DNA from: an uncultured Bacilli bacterium
Lineage (GTDB): Bacteria; Bacillota_I; Bacilli_A; RF39; UBA660
NCBI GenBank assembly: GCA_934096075.1
Contig: CAKOLN010000001.1
Coordinates: 1-64,000, forward strand
DNA length: 64,000 nt
Direction: 5' to 3'
Of the stretch, positions 17,085 to 25,545 are shown piece by piece. The position numbers were made by a program, and so were the translations under genes. Below the pieces are notes generated by a model. That model did not search any database and had not been told where the DNA came from. It was given only the letters and a program-made list of their open reading frames with translations. Each line of letters opens with the position of its first letter. The stretch's first letter is position 1.

Positions 17085-18526
17085 TTAGTGTCCTCCCTTA
17101 TAATATTTTTCTTAGTTAAGAATGATGGTCTTTTTTTATTTTTAGCAATACTTGTTTTTATGAGAGAGTCCCCTAAATCTTTTATCATTAATGGCGCGAC
17201 TGGTAGGGTGTATGGTTTACCAAATGATTCAATTGAACACAAATTTATTATTAGAAGTGTTGCTCCTACTAAGAAGCCAATTAATCCAAAGAAACTTGAG
17301 AATATCATTAAAATATATCTCCAAAATCTAATAGCGCCTTGCATATCATAGTAAATGAATATTAAGTTACTTAGGGATGCGATTGATATTACAATTACCA
17401 TGATAGGAGAGATTAATCCAGCGTTAACTGCTGCATCACCTAGTACTAAAGCTCCTAAAATAGATAGGCTTGTTCCACGATTAAATGGAGTTCTTGAGTC
17501 TCCTTCATAAAGTAATTCAAATGTAAACATAAGCACAAACGCTTCAATTATCGCTGGGAATGGAACAGCACTTCTTTGCTCGGTAAAGTTTATAAGTAGA
17601 CTTAATGGTAGTATTTCTTGATCATAAGTAATGATTGCTATAAATAAAGCGGGTGTAATGATAGATAAAATAAATGCTATAAATCTTATCATTCTTATAA
17701 AAGTTGCATAAAAACTTTTGTGATAATAGTCTTCACTATTCTTAAAGTAATCCATAAAGAAAGTGGGTGCAATTATTATACTTGGACTATTTTCTATAGT
17801 GATTATAACTCTTCCTTCAAGTAAAAATCTTGATGCATCATCTGGTTTTTCTGAATAAATTAATGTAGGAAACAAAGTATATTTTCTTTTAACAACATAT
17901 TCTTTAAAATTGTTAACATCAAATATTCCATCTATTTCTATTTTATTGATTGTATCTTTAATTTCTGTTACAATATTTTCTTCACATATGTTATCCATAT
18001 ACATTATTCCAACTTTGGTATGAGTTTGTTTTCCAACAGTTAGTTCTTCTAAAGTTAGATGTTCACTTTTTAATCTTTTTCTTATTAAACCTATATTCTT
18101 ATTATAATTTTCTGTAAATGAATCTTTTGGACCTCTTATAACTGGTTCACTTGATGGCTCGGTGACACCACGATCTAAATCAGCACGAGTTTCATATGCC
18201 ATTACTTCATTATTATAAATAACTATTGTGAATCCACTAAAAATATATTCCATTAATTCTTCTTTTGTTTTAACACTTTTATAATTAATTGAAGGTATAT
18301 TTTCTTTAATGTCTTTTTTGAAATTGTCTATTACTTTTAAATTTATTATGCTTTTATTACTGAAATACCTTAATATGAAATCATTTACTCTGTCTGATGA
18401 TGATACTGTTTCATTTGTAATTATATAAATACACTTAAAAGGACTGACTTTAATTTTTTTAACTATTAAGTCAGGTATATTTTTCTTAAGTTTTTCTAGT
18501 TCTTTTATTATCTCTTTGGTATTCAT
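17081..18526 (-). CDS. gerAA: Spore germination receptor subunit, GerAA family
   Basis: Protein of 481 aa in the GerA family: a soluble N-terminal half (residues 1-260, with family motifs YETRADLDRGVTEPSSEPVI and RGPKDSFTEN) and a C-terminal block of about five membrane helices (from IRFIAFILSIITPALFIAI on). It forms, with GerAC and GerAB, a nutrient germinant receptor, and is probably expressed in the forespore under sigma-G, though I cannot identify that promoter. The gene order A-C-B is one of the common orders. Confidence 0.93.
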   Translation of the reverse strand: MNTKEIIKELEKLKKNIPDLIVKKIKVSPFKCIYIITNETVSSSDRVNDFILRYFSNKSIINLKVIDNFKKDIKENIPSINYKSVKTKEELMEYIFSGFTIVIYNNEVMAYETRADLDRGVTEPSSEPVIRGPKDSFTENYNKNIGLIRKRLKSEHLTLEELTVGKQTHTKVGIMYMDNICEENIVTEIKDTINKIEIDGIFDVNNFKEYVVKRKYTLFPTLIYSEKPDDASRFLLEGRVIITIENSPSIIIAPTFFMDYFKNSEDYYHKSFYATFIRMIRFIAFILSIITPALFIAIITYDQEILPLSLLINFTEQRSAVPFPAIIEAFVLMFTFELLYEGDSRTPFNRGTSLSILGALVLGDAAVNAGLISPIMVIVISIASLSNLIFIYYDMQGAIRFWRYILMIFSSFFGLIGFLVGATLLIINLCSIESFGKPYTLPVAPLMIKDLGDSLIKTSIAKNKKRPSFLTKKNIIREDTK

Positions 18527-18632
18527 ATTTTTATTATTATCAACAATTATCTAATTATACTTTTGAAAACGAAGTAATAGACAATGGAAAGTTTTTTTGA
18601 TAGAATTAGTTTATATATTTAAGGGGATGTTA

Positions 18633-19736
18633 ATGATGGAAGTTACTATAACTGGTTTAAATCATGAAGGAGAAGGTATAGCTAGAGTAGGTGGTAAAGT
18701 TACATTTGTAAGTAATGCATTAGAAGGAGAAAATGTTCTTATTGAAATAACTAAAGAACATAAAAAATATAATGAAGCTAAGGTAATTAAATATTTAACT
18801 ATTTCTCCTAAAAGAGTGAGACCGATTTGTCCTTATTATGATGTGTGTGGTGGATGTGATTTAATGCATATGTCTTATGAAGATGAAATTGAGTTTAAGA
18901 AGGAAAAAGTAAAAAATATTTTAGAAAAATATGCTGATGTAAAAATTGAACCTGAGATTGTAAAGAGTGATAAGAGAGAAAATTATAGAAATAAAATTAC
19001 TTTACATAAGGGATTTGATAAACCAGGGTATGTTAAAATAAATAGCAGTGAAGTAATAGATATAGATGAGTGTAAATTAGCAAGTCCTTTTATTAACAAT
19101 TATTTACAAAATAATAATGTAAATGAAGATATTGTTATTAGAAACAATGATAATGGTGAGGTTATATCTAGTAGTGATAAAACAATAATAATGAATATTA
19201 ATAATTTAAAGTATCAAATAGATATTAATTCTTTTTTTCAAGTTAATAATTATATAACTAATAAAGTTTTTGAGCATATTATTAAATTTATAAATGAAGA
19301 AGATGTAGTACTTGATTTATATTCTGGAGTAGGAACTTTATCAATAATGGCAAGCACTAAGGCAAAATATGTTTATGGAATAGAAGTAAATGAGTTTTCT
19401 TATAAGAATGCGTTAGATAATATTATTTTAAATAAAGTTAGTAATATTGAGTTTTTATGTGGTAAAGTAGAAGATAAAATTGATTTGATTAAAGAAAATA
19501 TTACTACAATTATAACAGATCCACCTAGAAGTGGAATGGATAAGTATACTATAAGTGTTATTAAAGAAAAGAAACCTAAGAAAGTTATATATATGTCATG
19601 CGATCCAATTACACTAGCAAGAGATTTAAAGCTAATGAGTGATATTTATGAGATAAAAAGTATTACATTATTTGATATGTTTCCTTGTACTAAACATATT
19701 GAAAGTGTTGTAATACTTAATTATAAAAACAATTGA
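18633..19736 (+). CDS. rlmD: 23S rRNA (uracil-C5) methyltransferase, RlmD/RlmCD (TrmA family)
   Basis: Protein of 367 aa. It has an N-terminal TRAM domain (about 1-55), an iron-sulfur cluster site with Cys 66, Cys 72, Cys 75 and Cys 147 (CPYYDVCGGC...DECKLAS), a SAM-binding motif DLYSGVG (228-234), TDPPRSG (about 295-301) and the nucleophile Cys 323 in MSCDPITLARD. It methylates U1939 and in Gram-positives often also U747 of 23S rRNA. Which one cannot be decided here. The ATG at 18633 lies 6 nt after AAGGGG. Upstream in-frame starts lack spacing. The next gene starts 15 nt downstream. Confidence 0.9.
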   Translation: MMEVTITGLNHEGEGIARVGGKVTFVSNALEGENVLIEITKEHKKYNEAKVIKYLTISPKRVRPICPYYDVCGGCDLMHMSYEDEIEFKKEKVKNILEKYADVKIEPEIVKSDKRENYRNKITLHKGFDKPGYVKINSSEVIDIDECKLASPFINNYLQNNNVNEDIVIRNNDNGEVISSSDKTIIMNINNLKYQIDINSFFQVNNYITNKVFEHIIKFINEEDVVLDLYSGVGTLSIMASTKAKYVYGIEVNEFSYKNALDNIILNKVSNIEFLCGKVEDKIDLIKENITTIITDPPRSGMDKYTISVIKEKKPKKVIYMSCDPITLARDLKLMSDIYEIKSITLFDMFPCTKHIESVVILNYKNN

Positions 19737-19750
19737 AAGGATGTGTAGAA

Positions 19751-20485
19751 ATGGATACACTAGATGTTGTATTTGGTAATTCTTGTTATAGTACTTTAAA
19801 AAATAGTCAATTAAATAGTAATATTTTGATGTTTAATGTTAAATTTAATGTAGGAGATTTGTCTGATATAGAGAAATTTAATATAAGAATACCTGAAGAA
19901 TTATATTATGAAAAAAACAATGTTTACTTTAAAGAAGAATATGATACAATTATTAGGAATATTGTTAATAAAAATAAAATAAGAGTATGGACTGGTAGAA
20001 AAGATATATATTCATATTTGATTATGCTTTATATTTCTAGCGTAGTAAAAAAATATGAATATGATTTGTATGTTCTTTATTGTGATGAATATGATGAGAA
20101 TTATCCATCTCCAAGTGTAATGAATGAAGAAGAATTAAGGTTGTTATCTAAACTTGAACATAAATTATCAGTTAAAGAGATAAATGATAATGTTAAAATT
20201 TGGAATGATCTAATTAATGAAAATACGGATTTAAGAGTAATTGATAATAATGATATAAAATCTGTGTCATTTGACTTTTATGATAATTTTATTTTAGATA
20301 CTTTAAAAATAATGGGTAAGGTTAAGATAAGTAGTTTAGTAGGCAAGTTAATGCAAAAAGTTTATTTACATGATAATATGTGGGTTTATTTAATAAAAAA
20401 ACTAATTGAAAAACATATGATTAAAATAAATATAGATAATAGCATTAGATATTTTGATAATTATGTGGAGTTTATAAAGGATTAA
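19751..20485 (+). CDS. DUF1835-like domain protein
   Basis: Protein of 244 aa resembling the DUF1835/DUF3658 family: an opening strand and loop DVVFGNSCYSTLK, and RVWTGRKDIYSYLIMLYIS, which matches the conserved tryptophan-threonine-glycine segment of DUF1835. The C-terminal part is a winged-helix-like segment (ILDTLKIMGKVKISSLVGKLMQ). There is no membrane segment. The ATG at 19751 follows AAAGGATGTG. The function of the family is unknown. It is likely cotranscribed with the rRNA methyltransferase. Confidence 0.6.
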   Translation: MDTLDVVFGNSCYSTLKNSQLNSNILMFNVKFNVGDLSDIEKFNIRIPEELYYEKNNVYFKEEYDTIIRNIVNKNKIRVWTGRKDIYSYLIMLYISSVVKKYEYDLYVLYCDEYDENYPSPSVMNEEELRLLSKLEHKLSVKEINDNVKIWNDLINENTDLRVIDNNDIKSVSFDFYDNFILDTLKIMGKVKISSLVGKLMQKVYLHDNMWVYLIKKLIEKHMIKINIDNSIRYFDNYVEFIKD

Positions 20486-20509
20486 TAATCTAGAAAAGTT
20501 AAAAAAATA

Positions 20510-20535
20510 AAAACCTAAAAGTAGGCTTTTATAGA
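20510..20535 (-). terminator. Terminator of the minus-strand HExxH gene
   Basis: On the minus strand, AAAAGCCTA and TAGGTTTTT enclose CTTT, followed by a T-rich run. It also stands at the end of the convergent plus-strand gene. Confidence 0.6.
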
Positions 20536-20538
20536 TAG

Positions 20539-21720
20539 TTATCTTTTGTTTGAAGTAGTTTCTTCAAGACTTTCTGAATACATGTTATCAATAATTCTTT
20601 TCATTTCTTCGATTGATGGACATAGTGCTGTATTATAATTTCTTATTAATAGTAGTGCATAATCATAATATGGAGAATTTGGTCCTATATTTTTGAAGGC
20701 GTTTTCTGATAAATTTTTTATAATTTCTTCATCGGGCATATTAGAATAGCACTCCAATAAAACTTGTTTTTGTTCGTTAGACATGGGAATTAGTTGAGAA
20801 AAATCATCTAATGTTTTTTTTAGTCTATCATCTCTTGAAAAATCTAATTGTACTTTTTCGATTCTAGTATTTAAAATATCTTTTGCATTTATGTTTTTGT
20901 GTCTTACTGCATAACTTATACATTCAGCATCAAGATATTGTTTTTTCTCAGTATCACTTAGTTGTGATAAACAATCTTCATAATTAATTCTAAAGATAGT
21001 TTCATAATTAATGTTTGGACAATTATTCATTATATAATTACATAACTTTACATATGGTATATATTGTGGTGCGATTGTATGATAAAAATCTTCTCCTTGT
21101 TTCTCATGTTGTTCACAAAATTCATTTGATATTTTTTCCACGAAACCTTCATTTAACATAAATCCAACCATTCCACGAGATGTTAATGTTTCACCGTTTA
21201 CTAAATTTATAATCATTCTGTCATCGGCTAATTTATCCGGTTTTAACATTTTAATGATGATATGAAAGATTTCATGTGGTAATGTTCCTTTGGCAGTAAT
21301 AATTTTATTGTAAAAATCTTTTCCTTGAGCTAAACGACTTAAATTAGCAACTACTTGACCTTTTTCAGGATCTGCACTGAAATCATGTTCATCATTTGGA
21401 TTATTAATTATAATAATATTTTCTGGATTAAGTAAATTTTCAAGTGTTTGTATTCTTTCTTCAGGAATTAAATAACCATAATCGCTTTTTATTGCGTCGA
21501 CAATTCTTTTTGTATATTCTGATAATTCCTCTTTCATTATAGAGATTGCTTCTTTTTCATCTGAAATGTTTGGATATTTTTGTTTAAGTCTTAGTAATTC
21601 TTCCTGCTTTTTCTTAACTATTTCAATAAAAAAATCATTTGTTTCAAATTGTGGTTTTAATAATTCAACTATTTCCTTGGTCGATAATTTTGTGTTATTT
21701 AAAATATCTTCAAAACTCAT
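20539..21720 (-). CDS. Hypothetical protein with zinc-protease motif
   Basis: Protein of 393 aa. A helical N-terminal domain (1-100) precedes a zincin-like core HEIFH (His 149, Glu 150, His 153), with a candidate third ligand in NEGFVEK (Glu 191, 38 residues on). The C-terminal half is helical and ends in Ser/Thr/Lys. No signal peptide, so probably cytoplasmic. AAGGTGAG precedes the ATG. No named family is recognised. The gene stands alone between terminators. It might be a large-gap gluzincin, or a host-effector-like protease of this lineage; both are speculation. Confidence 0.6.
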   Translation of the reverse strand: MSFEDILNNTKLSTKEIVELLKPQFETNDFFIEIVKKKQEELLRLKQKYPNISDEKEAISIMKEELSEYTKRIVDAIKSDYGYLIPEERIQTLENLLNPENIIIINNPNDEHDFSADPEKGQVVANLSRLAQGKDFYNKIITAKGTLPHEIFHIIIKMLKPDKLADDRMIINLVNGETLTSRGMVGFMLNEGFVEKISNEFCEQHEKQGEDFYHTIAPQYIPYVKLCNYIMNNCPNINYETIFRINYEDCLSQLSDTEKKQYLDAECISYAVRHKNINAKDILNTRIEKVQLDFSRDDRLKKTLDDFSQLIPMSNEQKQVLLECYSNMPDEEIIKNLSENAFKNIGPNSPYYDYALLLIRNYNTALCPSIEEMKRIIDNMYSESLEETTSNKR

Positions 21721-21879
21721 TTAACTCACCTTATCCTTATGTAAATTTTATAATAAAATCACATAAAAAGTAAAGTAGTTTACATATTTAATTGTAAAAC
21801 TTTACTTAATACTTTATAAAATGTTATTATATTACTTGGATATTGTTATATAATATATTGAGTTAGGAAGGAATATAAA

Positions 21880-22200
21880 ATGAGTAAATATTGTGTTGTA
21901 GAAATAGCTTATGATAATAAGGATGAAGTAGATAAAACTAAAAATGAATTACTATCTAAAAGATTAGTGGCTAGTTGTCATGTTTTAGAAAGTGAAAGTA
22001 GTTATGTATCGAGAGGCGAAGTGAAAAATAAAAAAGAATATTTATTAGAACTTTTAACAATTATGTCAAAAGTTGATGAAATACGTGATGTTGTTAAGTC
22101 TATACATAGTTATGAATGCTTTGAGTTTGCTACATATCCTATTACAAGTATCAATGAATCTTATTTAGATTGGATAGATAAGGAAATTAATAATGAATAA
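21880..22200 (+). CDS. cutA: CutA-like divalent-ion tolerance protein
   Basis: Protein of 106 aa of the CutA1 family, a trimeric ferredoxin-like fold related to PII. It shows the family landmarks LLSKRLVASCHVLE (usual LVEERLAACVN), KNKKEYLLEL and the C-terminal IHSYECFEFATYPI followed by YLDWID, matching HPYEVPEIIALP...YLxWI. The aromatic residues of the middle strand are less conserved. The bacterial role is metal tolerance or signalling and is unsettled. AGGAAGG precedes the start. The next gene overlaps by 8 bp. Confidence 0.85.
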   Translation: MSKYCVVEIAYDNKDEVDKTKNELLSKRLVASCHVLESESSYVSRGEVKNKKEYLLELLTIMSKVDEIRDVVKSIHSYECFEFATYPITSINESYLDWIDKEINNE

Positions 22201-22396
22201 GTATGAACCTTTATGGAAATATTTAAAAGATAATAAAAAAGAAGAGTATAAATTAACTTATCAAGAAATAGAAAATATCTTGGGTTTTCCTGTTGACCAC
22301 TCTTTTTTAACATATAAAAAAGAATTAAATGATTATGGTTATGTTGTTAAAAAAATAAGTATGAAAGAAAAGTGTATACTATTTGATAAATTATAA
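22193..22396 (+). CDS. DUF7662-like small protein
   Basis: Protein of 67 aa with the pattern KYEPLWKYLKDN...LTYQEIENILGFPVDHSFL of the DUF7662 family (KYxPLxxYLxxx...LTFxEIExILGxxLPxSA). It probably binds DNA or a protein partner; the function is unknown. It overlaps the cutA-like gene by 8 bp and is likely translated from its message. Confidence 0.75.
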   Translation: MNKYEPLWKYLKDNKKEEYKLTYQEIENILGFPVDHSFLTYKKELNDYGYVVKKISMKEKCILFDKL

Positions 22397-22440
22397 CAAA
22401 ACTTTGGTATTAATGATATAATATATTTAGAGGAGTCTTT

Positions 22441-23457
22441 ATGAAAAAGAAAATATTATTGTTTATTATGTGTGGGGTTATGGTTTTAATGTTAACTGGG
22501 TGTGGTGGTACTAAAGTCAAAATTAGAGATGTAGAAACAAAAGCTGTTAAACTTACTGATTATGATAATGGGTTAGTTAAGTTAAAAGTGCCTGAAGGTT
22601 GGAAAGTGGTTACTTTAGGTGATTATATTCATTATACTTTAAAAGCTTATAATCCTGAAAATCCTACTTATCAATTCTTCTTTAATATGAAAACAGAAGG
22701 GTATAATAAGTCAGAAGAGGCTAAAGCATTTCAACAAAGATATTATCCTGATAGTATGTTTGCTAAGACTAGTGTAATAGCTACTAAAGATACAGAAGGT
22801 TTCTATAAGATATTTAATGATTTAGGACCTTTAAATAATACCAGTGAATTTACTTTTCCAATTTTAAATGATTTTACTGTTGTAGAGAATTTAGGTAAAG
22901 GATTGATTGGTGGGGACATTTTAAGAGCAACTTTTACTGATGATACTGGAAAATCTGGAGAAGGAATTTTTACTGCATATGTTTATGATGCTGGAGCATA
23001 TTATGTAAATGAATATGTTATGTCAGGTAAACAAATAGATATTTATTATTTAAATGTATATGATACGATGTTCTTTACAGCACCTAAAGATGAACTTATA
23101 AATTGGCAAGATACTTTAAATACAATAGCTAGCTCATTAGAGTTTAGTGATACATTTATAAATGGATTTTATAGTCAACAAGATGCAGTTATGAAGAATT
23201 TCCAAAATGTTAGAAATATATGTAATCAAATTAGTGATGGTATAATGGATTCTTGGGAAAAGAGAAATGCTAGTTTTGATATAATGAGTCAAAAACAAAG
23301 TGATGCTACTTTAGGTTATGAAAGAGTGTATGATACTGAAACAAATGAAGTTTATAAAGCATATAATGGATTTACTGATGATTATGATGGTGAAAGATAT
23401 AAATCAGTAACTGATGATATGTATACTAAAGGTATAAGTGGATATATTGAAAAATAA
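22441..23457 (+). CDS. Surface lipoprotein
   Basis: Lipoprotein of 338 aa with an N-terminal signal and lipobox LTGC (Cys about 21), followed by Gly-Gly. The exported part contains KLKVPEGWKVVTLG, typical of small beta domains found in surface lipoproteins, and a C-terminal helical and Asp/Tyr-rich region. TATAAT lies near 22415, and GGAG precedes the ATG. No enzyme motif is seen. It may be a substrate-binding or envelope-maintenance lipoprotein. Confidence is good for lipoprotein and low for function. Confidence 0.75.
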   Translation: MKKKILLFIMCGVMVLMLTGCGGTKVKIRDVETKAVKLTDYDNGLVKLKVPEGWKVVTLGDYIHYTLKAYNPENPTYQFFFNMKTEGYNKSEEAKAFQQRYYPDSMFAKTSVIATKDTEGFYKIFNDLGPLNNTSEFTFPILNDFTVVENLGKGLIGGDILRATFTDDTGKSGEGIFTAYVYDAGAYYVNEYVMSGKQIDIYYLNVYDTMFFTAPKDELINWQDTLNTIASSLEFSDTFINGFYSQQDAVMKNFQNVRNICNQISDGIMDSWEKRNASFDIMSQKQSDATLGYERVYDTETNEVYKAYNGFTDDYDGERYKSVTDDMYTKGISGYIEK

Positions 23458-23458
23458 A

Positions 23459-23482
23459 CAAGTAGATTAAGGTCTACTTTTT
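23459..23482 (+). terminator. Terminator of the lipoprotein gene
   Basis: AAGTAGA / TCTACTT stem with loop TTAAGG and a T5 tail, directly after the stop. Confidence 0.7.
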
Positions 23483-23508
23483 ATGTAAAGATAAATATTA
23501 ATTAAAAA

Positions 23509-24037
23509 GTGAGTCAAGGGTGTAAGAATTGTTTTATATATAAAATGGAATGAAAGATATGGTAGAGATACAACTATTATTACAAGGGGTAAGACTACAC
23601 TTGAAAAAATTAAATATTGTGTTCCAAATGATTGGGGTGATGGTTGGAAACATGTACATATTAGTGTTTCTATAGAGAATCAAGAAATGGCTGATAAAAG
23701 AGTTCCTGAATTATTAAAAGCACCTGTTAAACATAGAAAAGTATTTTGTTCTCCTTTAATAGGCCCGATGACACTTACTAAATATTTGGATACTGGACTT
23801 ATTAAATGTGTTAATGTGGGTGGAGAAATGGCATTAATTAAAGATGTTAGACCTTTAAGATATGAGTGGATTGAGAATTTATATAAAGAAGCTCATGATA
23901 GAAATATAGATTTTTATTTTCATCAAACAGGTAATATGTTTATAAAAGCGGGTAGAAATATAGGTATGTGGGATTTAAAAGGACAAATTAAATTAGCTGA
24001 AAATATACAAAATGAATTAGAGGAAAAGTATAAATAA
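23509..24037 (+). pseudogene. Decayed DUF5131 (phage Gp37/Gp68-like) gene
   Basis: Remnant of a DUF5131 protein. Frame one from GTG 23509 gives VSQGCKNCFIYK, the start of the family's Cys-rich segment, and stops at TGA 23551. The frame at 23543 onward, reached by removing one A from the A4 run at 23542-23545, continues WNERYGRDTT...IITR, VPNDWGDGWKHVHIS, SIENQEMADKRVP, VNVGGEM and FYFHQTGNMFIK, all family hallmarks. The usual N-terminus (WNPWHGC-like) and about 80 residues between YGRD and the PNDW segment are missing. So it is 5'-truncated, internally deleted and frameshifted. Translation from ATG 23687 would give only the last 116 residues. Confidence 0.7.
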
Positions 24038-24047
24038 GGAGTATGCA

Positions 24048-24593
24048 ATGAAGTATATAATTTTATTAAGAGGTGTTAATATAAGTGGTAAAAATAAAAT
24101 ATCAATGACTGAATTAAAGAAAGAAGTAGAAGATATTGGTTATCATGATGCATTTACTTATTTAAATAGTGGTAATTTAATAGTTAATTCTGATAAAGAA
24201 AGAACTGAGGTTTTTAATGAAATAAAGAATCTACTTAAAGATAAATTTAATTTGGATATTCCAATGGTTATAATAACTTTAGATGAACTTGAAATTATAC
24301 TATCTAAAAAACCTGATTGGTGGGGAACTAATAATAAAGAAATATATGATAATATAATTTTTATGACTGAAGAAACTGATGTGAAAGAAGTATTGGATAC
24401 CATAGGTGAGCCTACAGGAAATATAGATAAGATTTTACCAATAGATAATGCAATATTTTGGTCTTTTGATTTAAAAAACTATAGAAAAAGTTCTTGGTGG
24501 ATAAAGACAGCAAGTACTAGTATAAAAGATAAATTAACTATTAGAACTGGAAATACTTTGAAAAAGATAGTAGAATTGTGTAAAAAAGATTAA
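24048..24593 (+). CDS. DUF1697 family protein
   Basis: Protein of 181 aa of the DUF1697 family, with the signature N-terminus YIILLRGVNISGKNKISM, YLNSGNLIVNS and the C-terminal SSWWIKTAS...TIRTGNTLKKIVELC, which fits the family's TxRNWxTVxKL ending. It is cytoplasmic with a two-domain ferredoxin-like fold. The biochemical role is unknown. AAGGAG precedes the ATG. It starts 10 nt after the DUF5131 remnant, so it may once have been cotranscribed with it. Confidence 0.88.
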   Translation: MKYIILLRGVNISGKNKISMTELKKEVEDIGYHDAFTYLNSGNLIVNSDKERTEVFNEIKNLLKDKFNLDIPMVIITLDELEIILSKKPDWWGTNNKEIYDNIIFMTEETDVKEVLDTIGEPTGNIDKILPIDNAIFWSFDLKNYRKSSWWIKTASTSIKDKLTIRTGNTLKKIVELCKKD

Positions 24594-24877
24594 AAATTGT
24601 TGACTATCGATATTGAACATGGTATTTTCTTATTTATTGGTACTCAGCAAACTTTTGAAGCTCTGAGTCGTTTTATTTTAAATAAGTATCTTGAAACAAT
24701 ATAAAAATTCAAAAGAATTATTAGAGTATTTAATGTAAAAAGGTATATCTGTTTATAAAACTTGTAATTAATAAAAAAAAAATAATGGTATCATTTCTAA
24801 TTTATATTAAATGTTAAAATACATTGCTTGTAGCAACTCTTTAAGTGTAATAGAATTAATTTGGAAGGAGAAATTGT
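24594..24877 (+). other. Intergenic region with one terminator, no gene seen
   Basis: 284 bp with no credible coding frame. It holds the hairpin ACTCAG (24642-24647) / CTGAGT (24663-24668) with a TTTTATTTT tail, which would end transcription of the DUF1697 gene, a long A run near 24775, and the upstream region of the XRE regulator. Confidence 0.5.
24642..24680 (+). terminator. Terminator of the DUF1697 gene
   Basis: 6-bp stem ACTCAG / CTGAGT followed by CG and a T-rich tail. The loop is long (15 nt), so it is of moderate strength. Confidence 0.45.
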
Positions 24878-25387
24878 ATGTTAAAAGATAATATTAAAAT
24901 ATTAAGAAAACAAAAAGGTTTGTCTCAAGAAGAATTAAGTGTTAAATTGAATGTAGTAAGACAGACTATATCTAAATGGGAACAGGGTTTATCAGTACCA
25001 GATGCAGAAATGTTAATTAATTTGTCAGAAGTATTTGATACCCCAGTTAGTACTTTACTTGGAGAAAATATCGAAGAAGTAAAAAGTGATGAATTAAAAG
25101 TAATATCTGAAAAATTAGAAATTATAAATCAACAACTTTATAAAGAATATGAAATGAAAAGAAAAAGGCTATGTAACTTATTAATAATAATTTGTATATG
25201 TGTGTTAATTACGTTTATCTTTTTATTAATTATGAATAGTCTATATTTAAATTGGGATTATAAAGATCCGGAGAATGTTGTGCTTGGAGTAATTTATCAT
25301 AGTTTTGAATGGCTATTTATTCGTTTAGCACCTATTATACTAATTACATCAATTGTTGATATAATTATAATTAAAAAAAGAAGGTAA
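24878..25387 (+). CDS. XRE-family regulator with membrane C-terminus
   Basis: Protein of 169 aa: an N-terminal helix-turn-helix of the Xre/Cro type (about residues 4-58, LKILRKQKGLSQEELSVKLN-like with VVRQTISKWEQGLSVPD), a linker with a coiled tendency (KVISEKLEIINQQL), and two membrane segments (about 100-120 and 143-163). Membrane-tethered Xre regulators are common in Bacillota and usually sense the envelope or control a neighbouring operon. Here the next gene is 160 bp away and has its own start region. GGAAGGAGA precedes the ATG. Confidence 0.85.
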   Translation: MLKDNIKILRKQKGLSQEELSVKLNVVRQTISKWEQGLSVPDAEMLINLSEVFDTPVSTLLGENIEEVKSDELKVISEKLEIINQQLYKEYEMKRKRLCNLLIIICICVLITFIFLLIMNSLYLNWDYKDPENVVLGVIYHSFEWLFIRLAPIILITSIVDIIIIKKRR

Positions 25388-25545
25388 ATCAATCTTTTTA
25401 GTATTTGTGTTGTTCGATATATTTTTTTATTTGTTATAGTATAAATGTATAGTAAAATGAAAACTAACATATTATTAACCATTTAAATTGGATTGATAAG
25501 TTGCAATTTAGGTAAATTATGGTATGATTGTATTATAGGTGGTAG

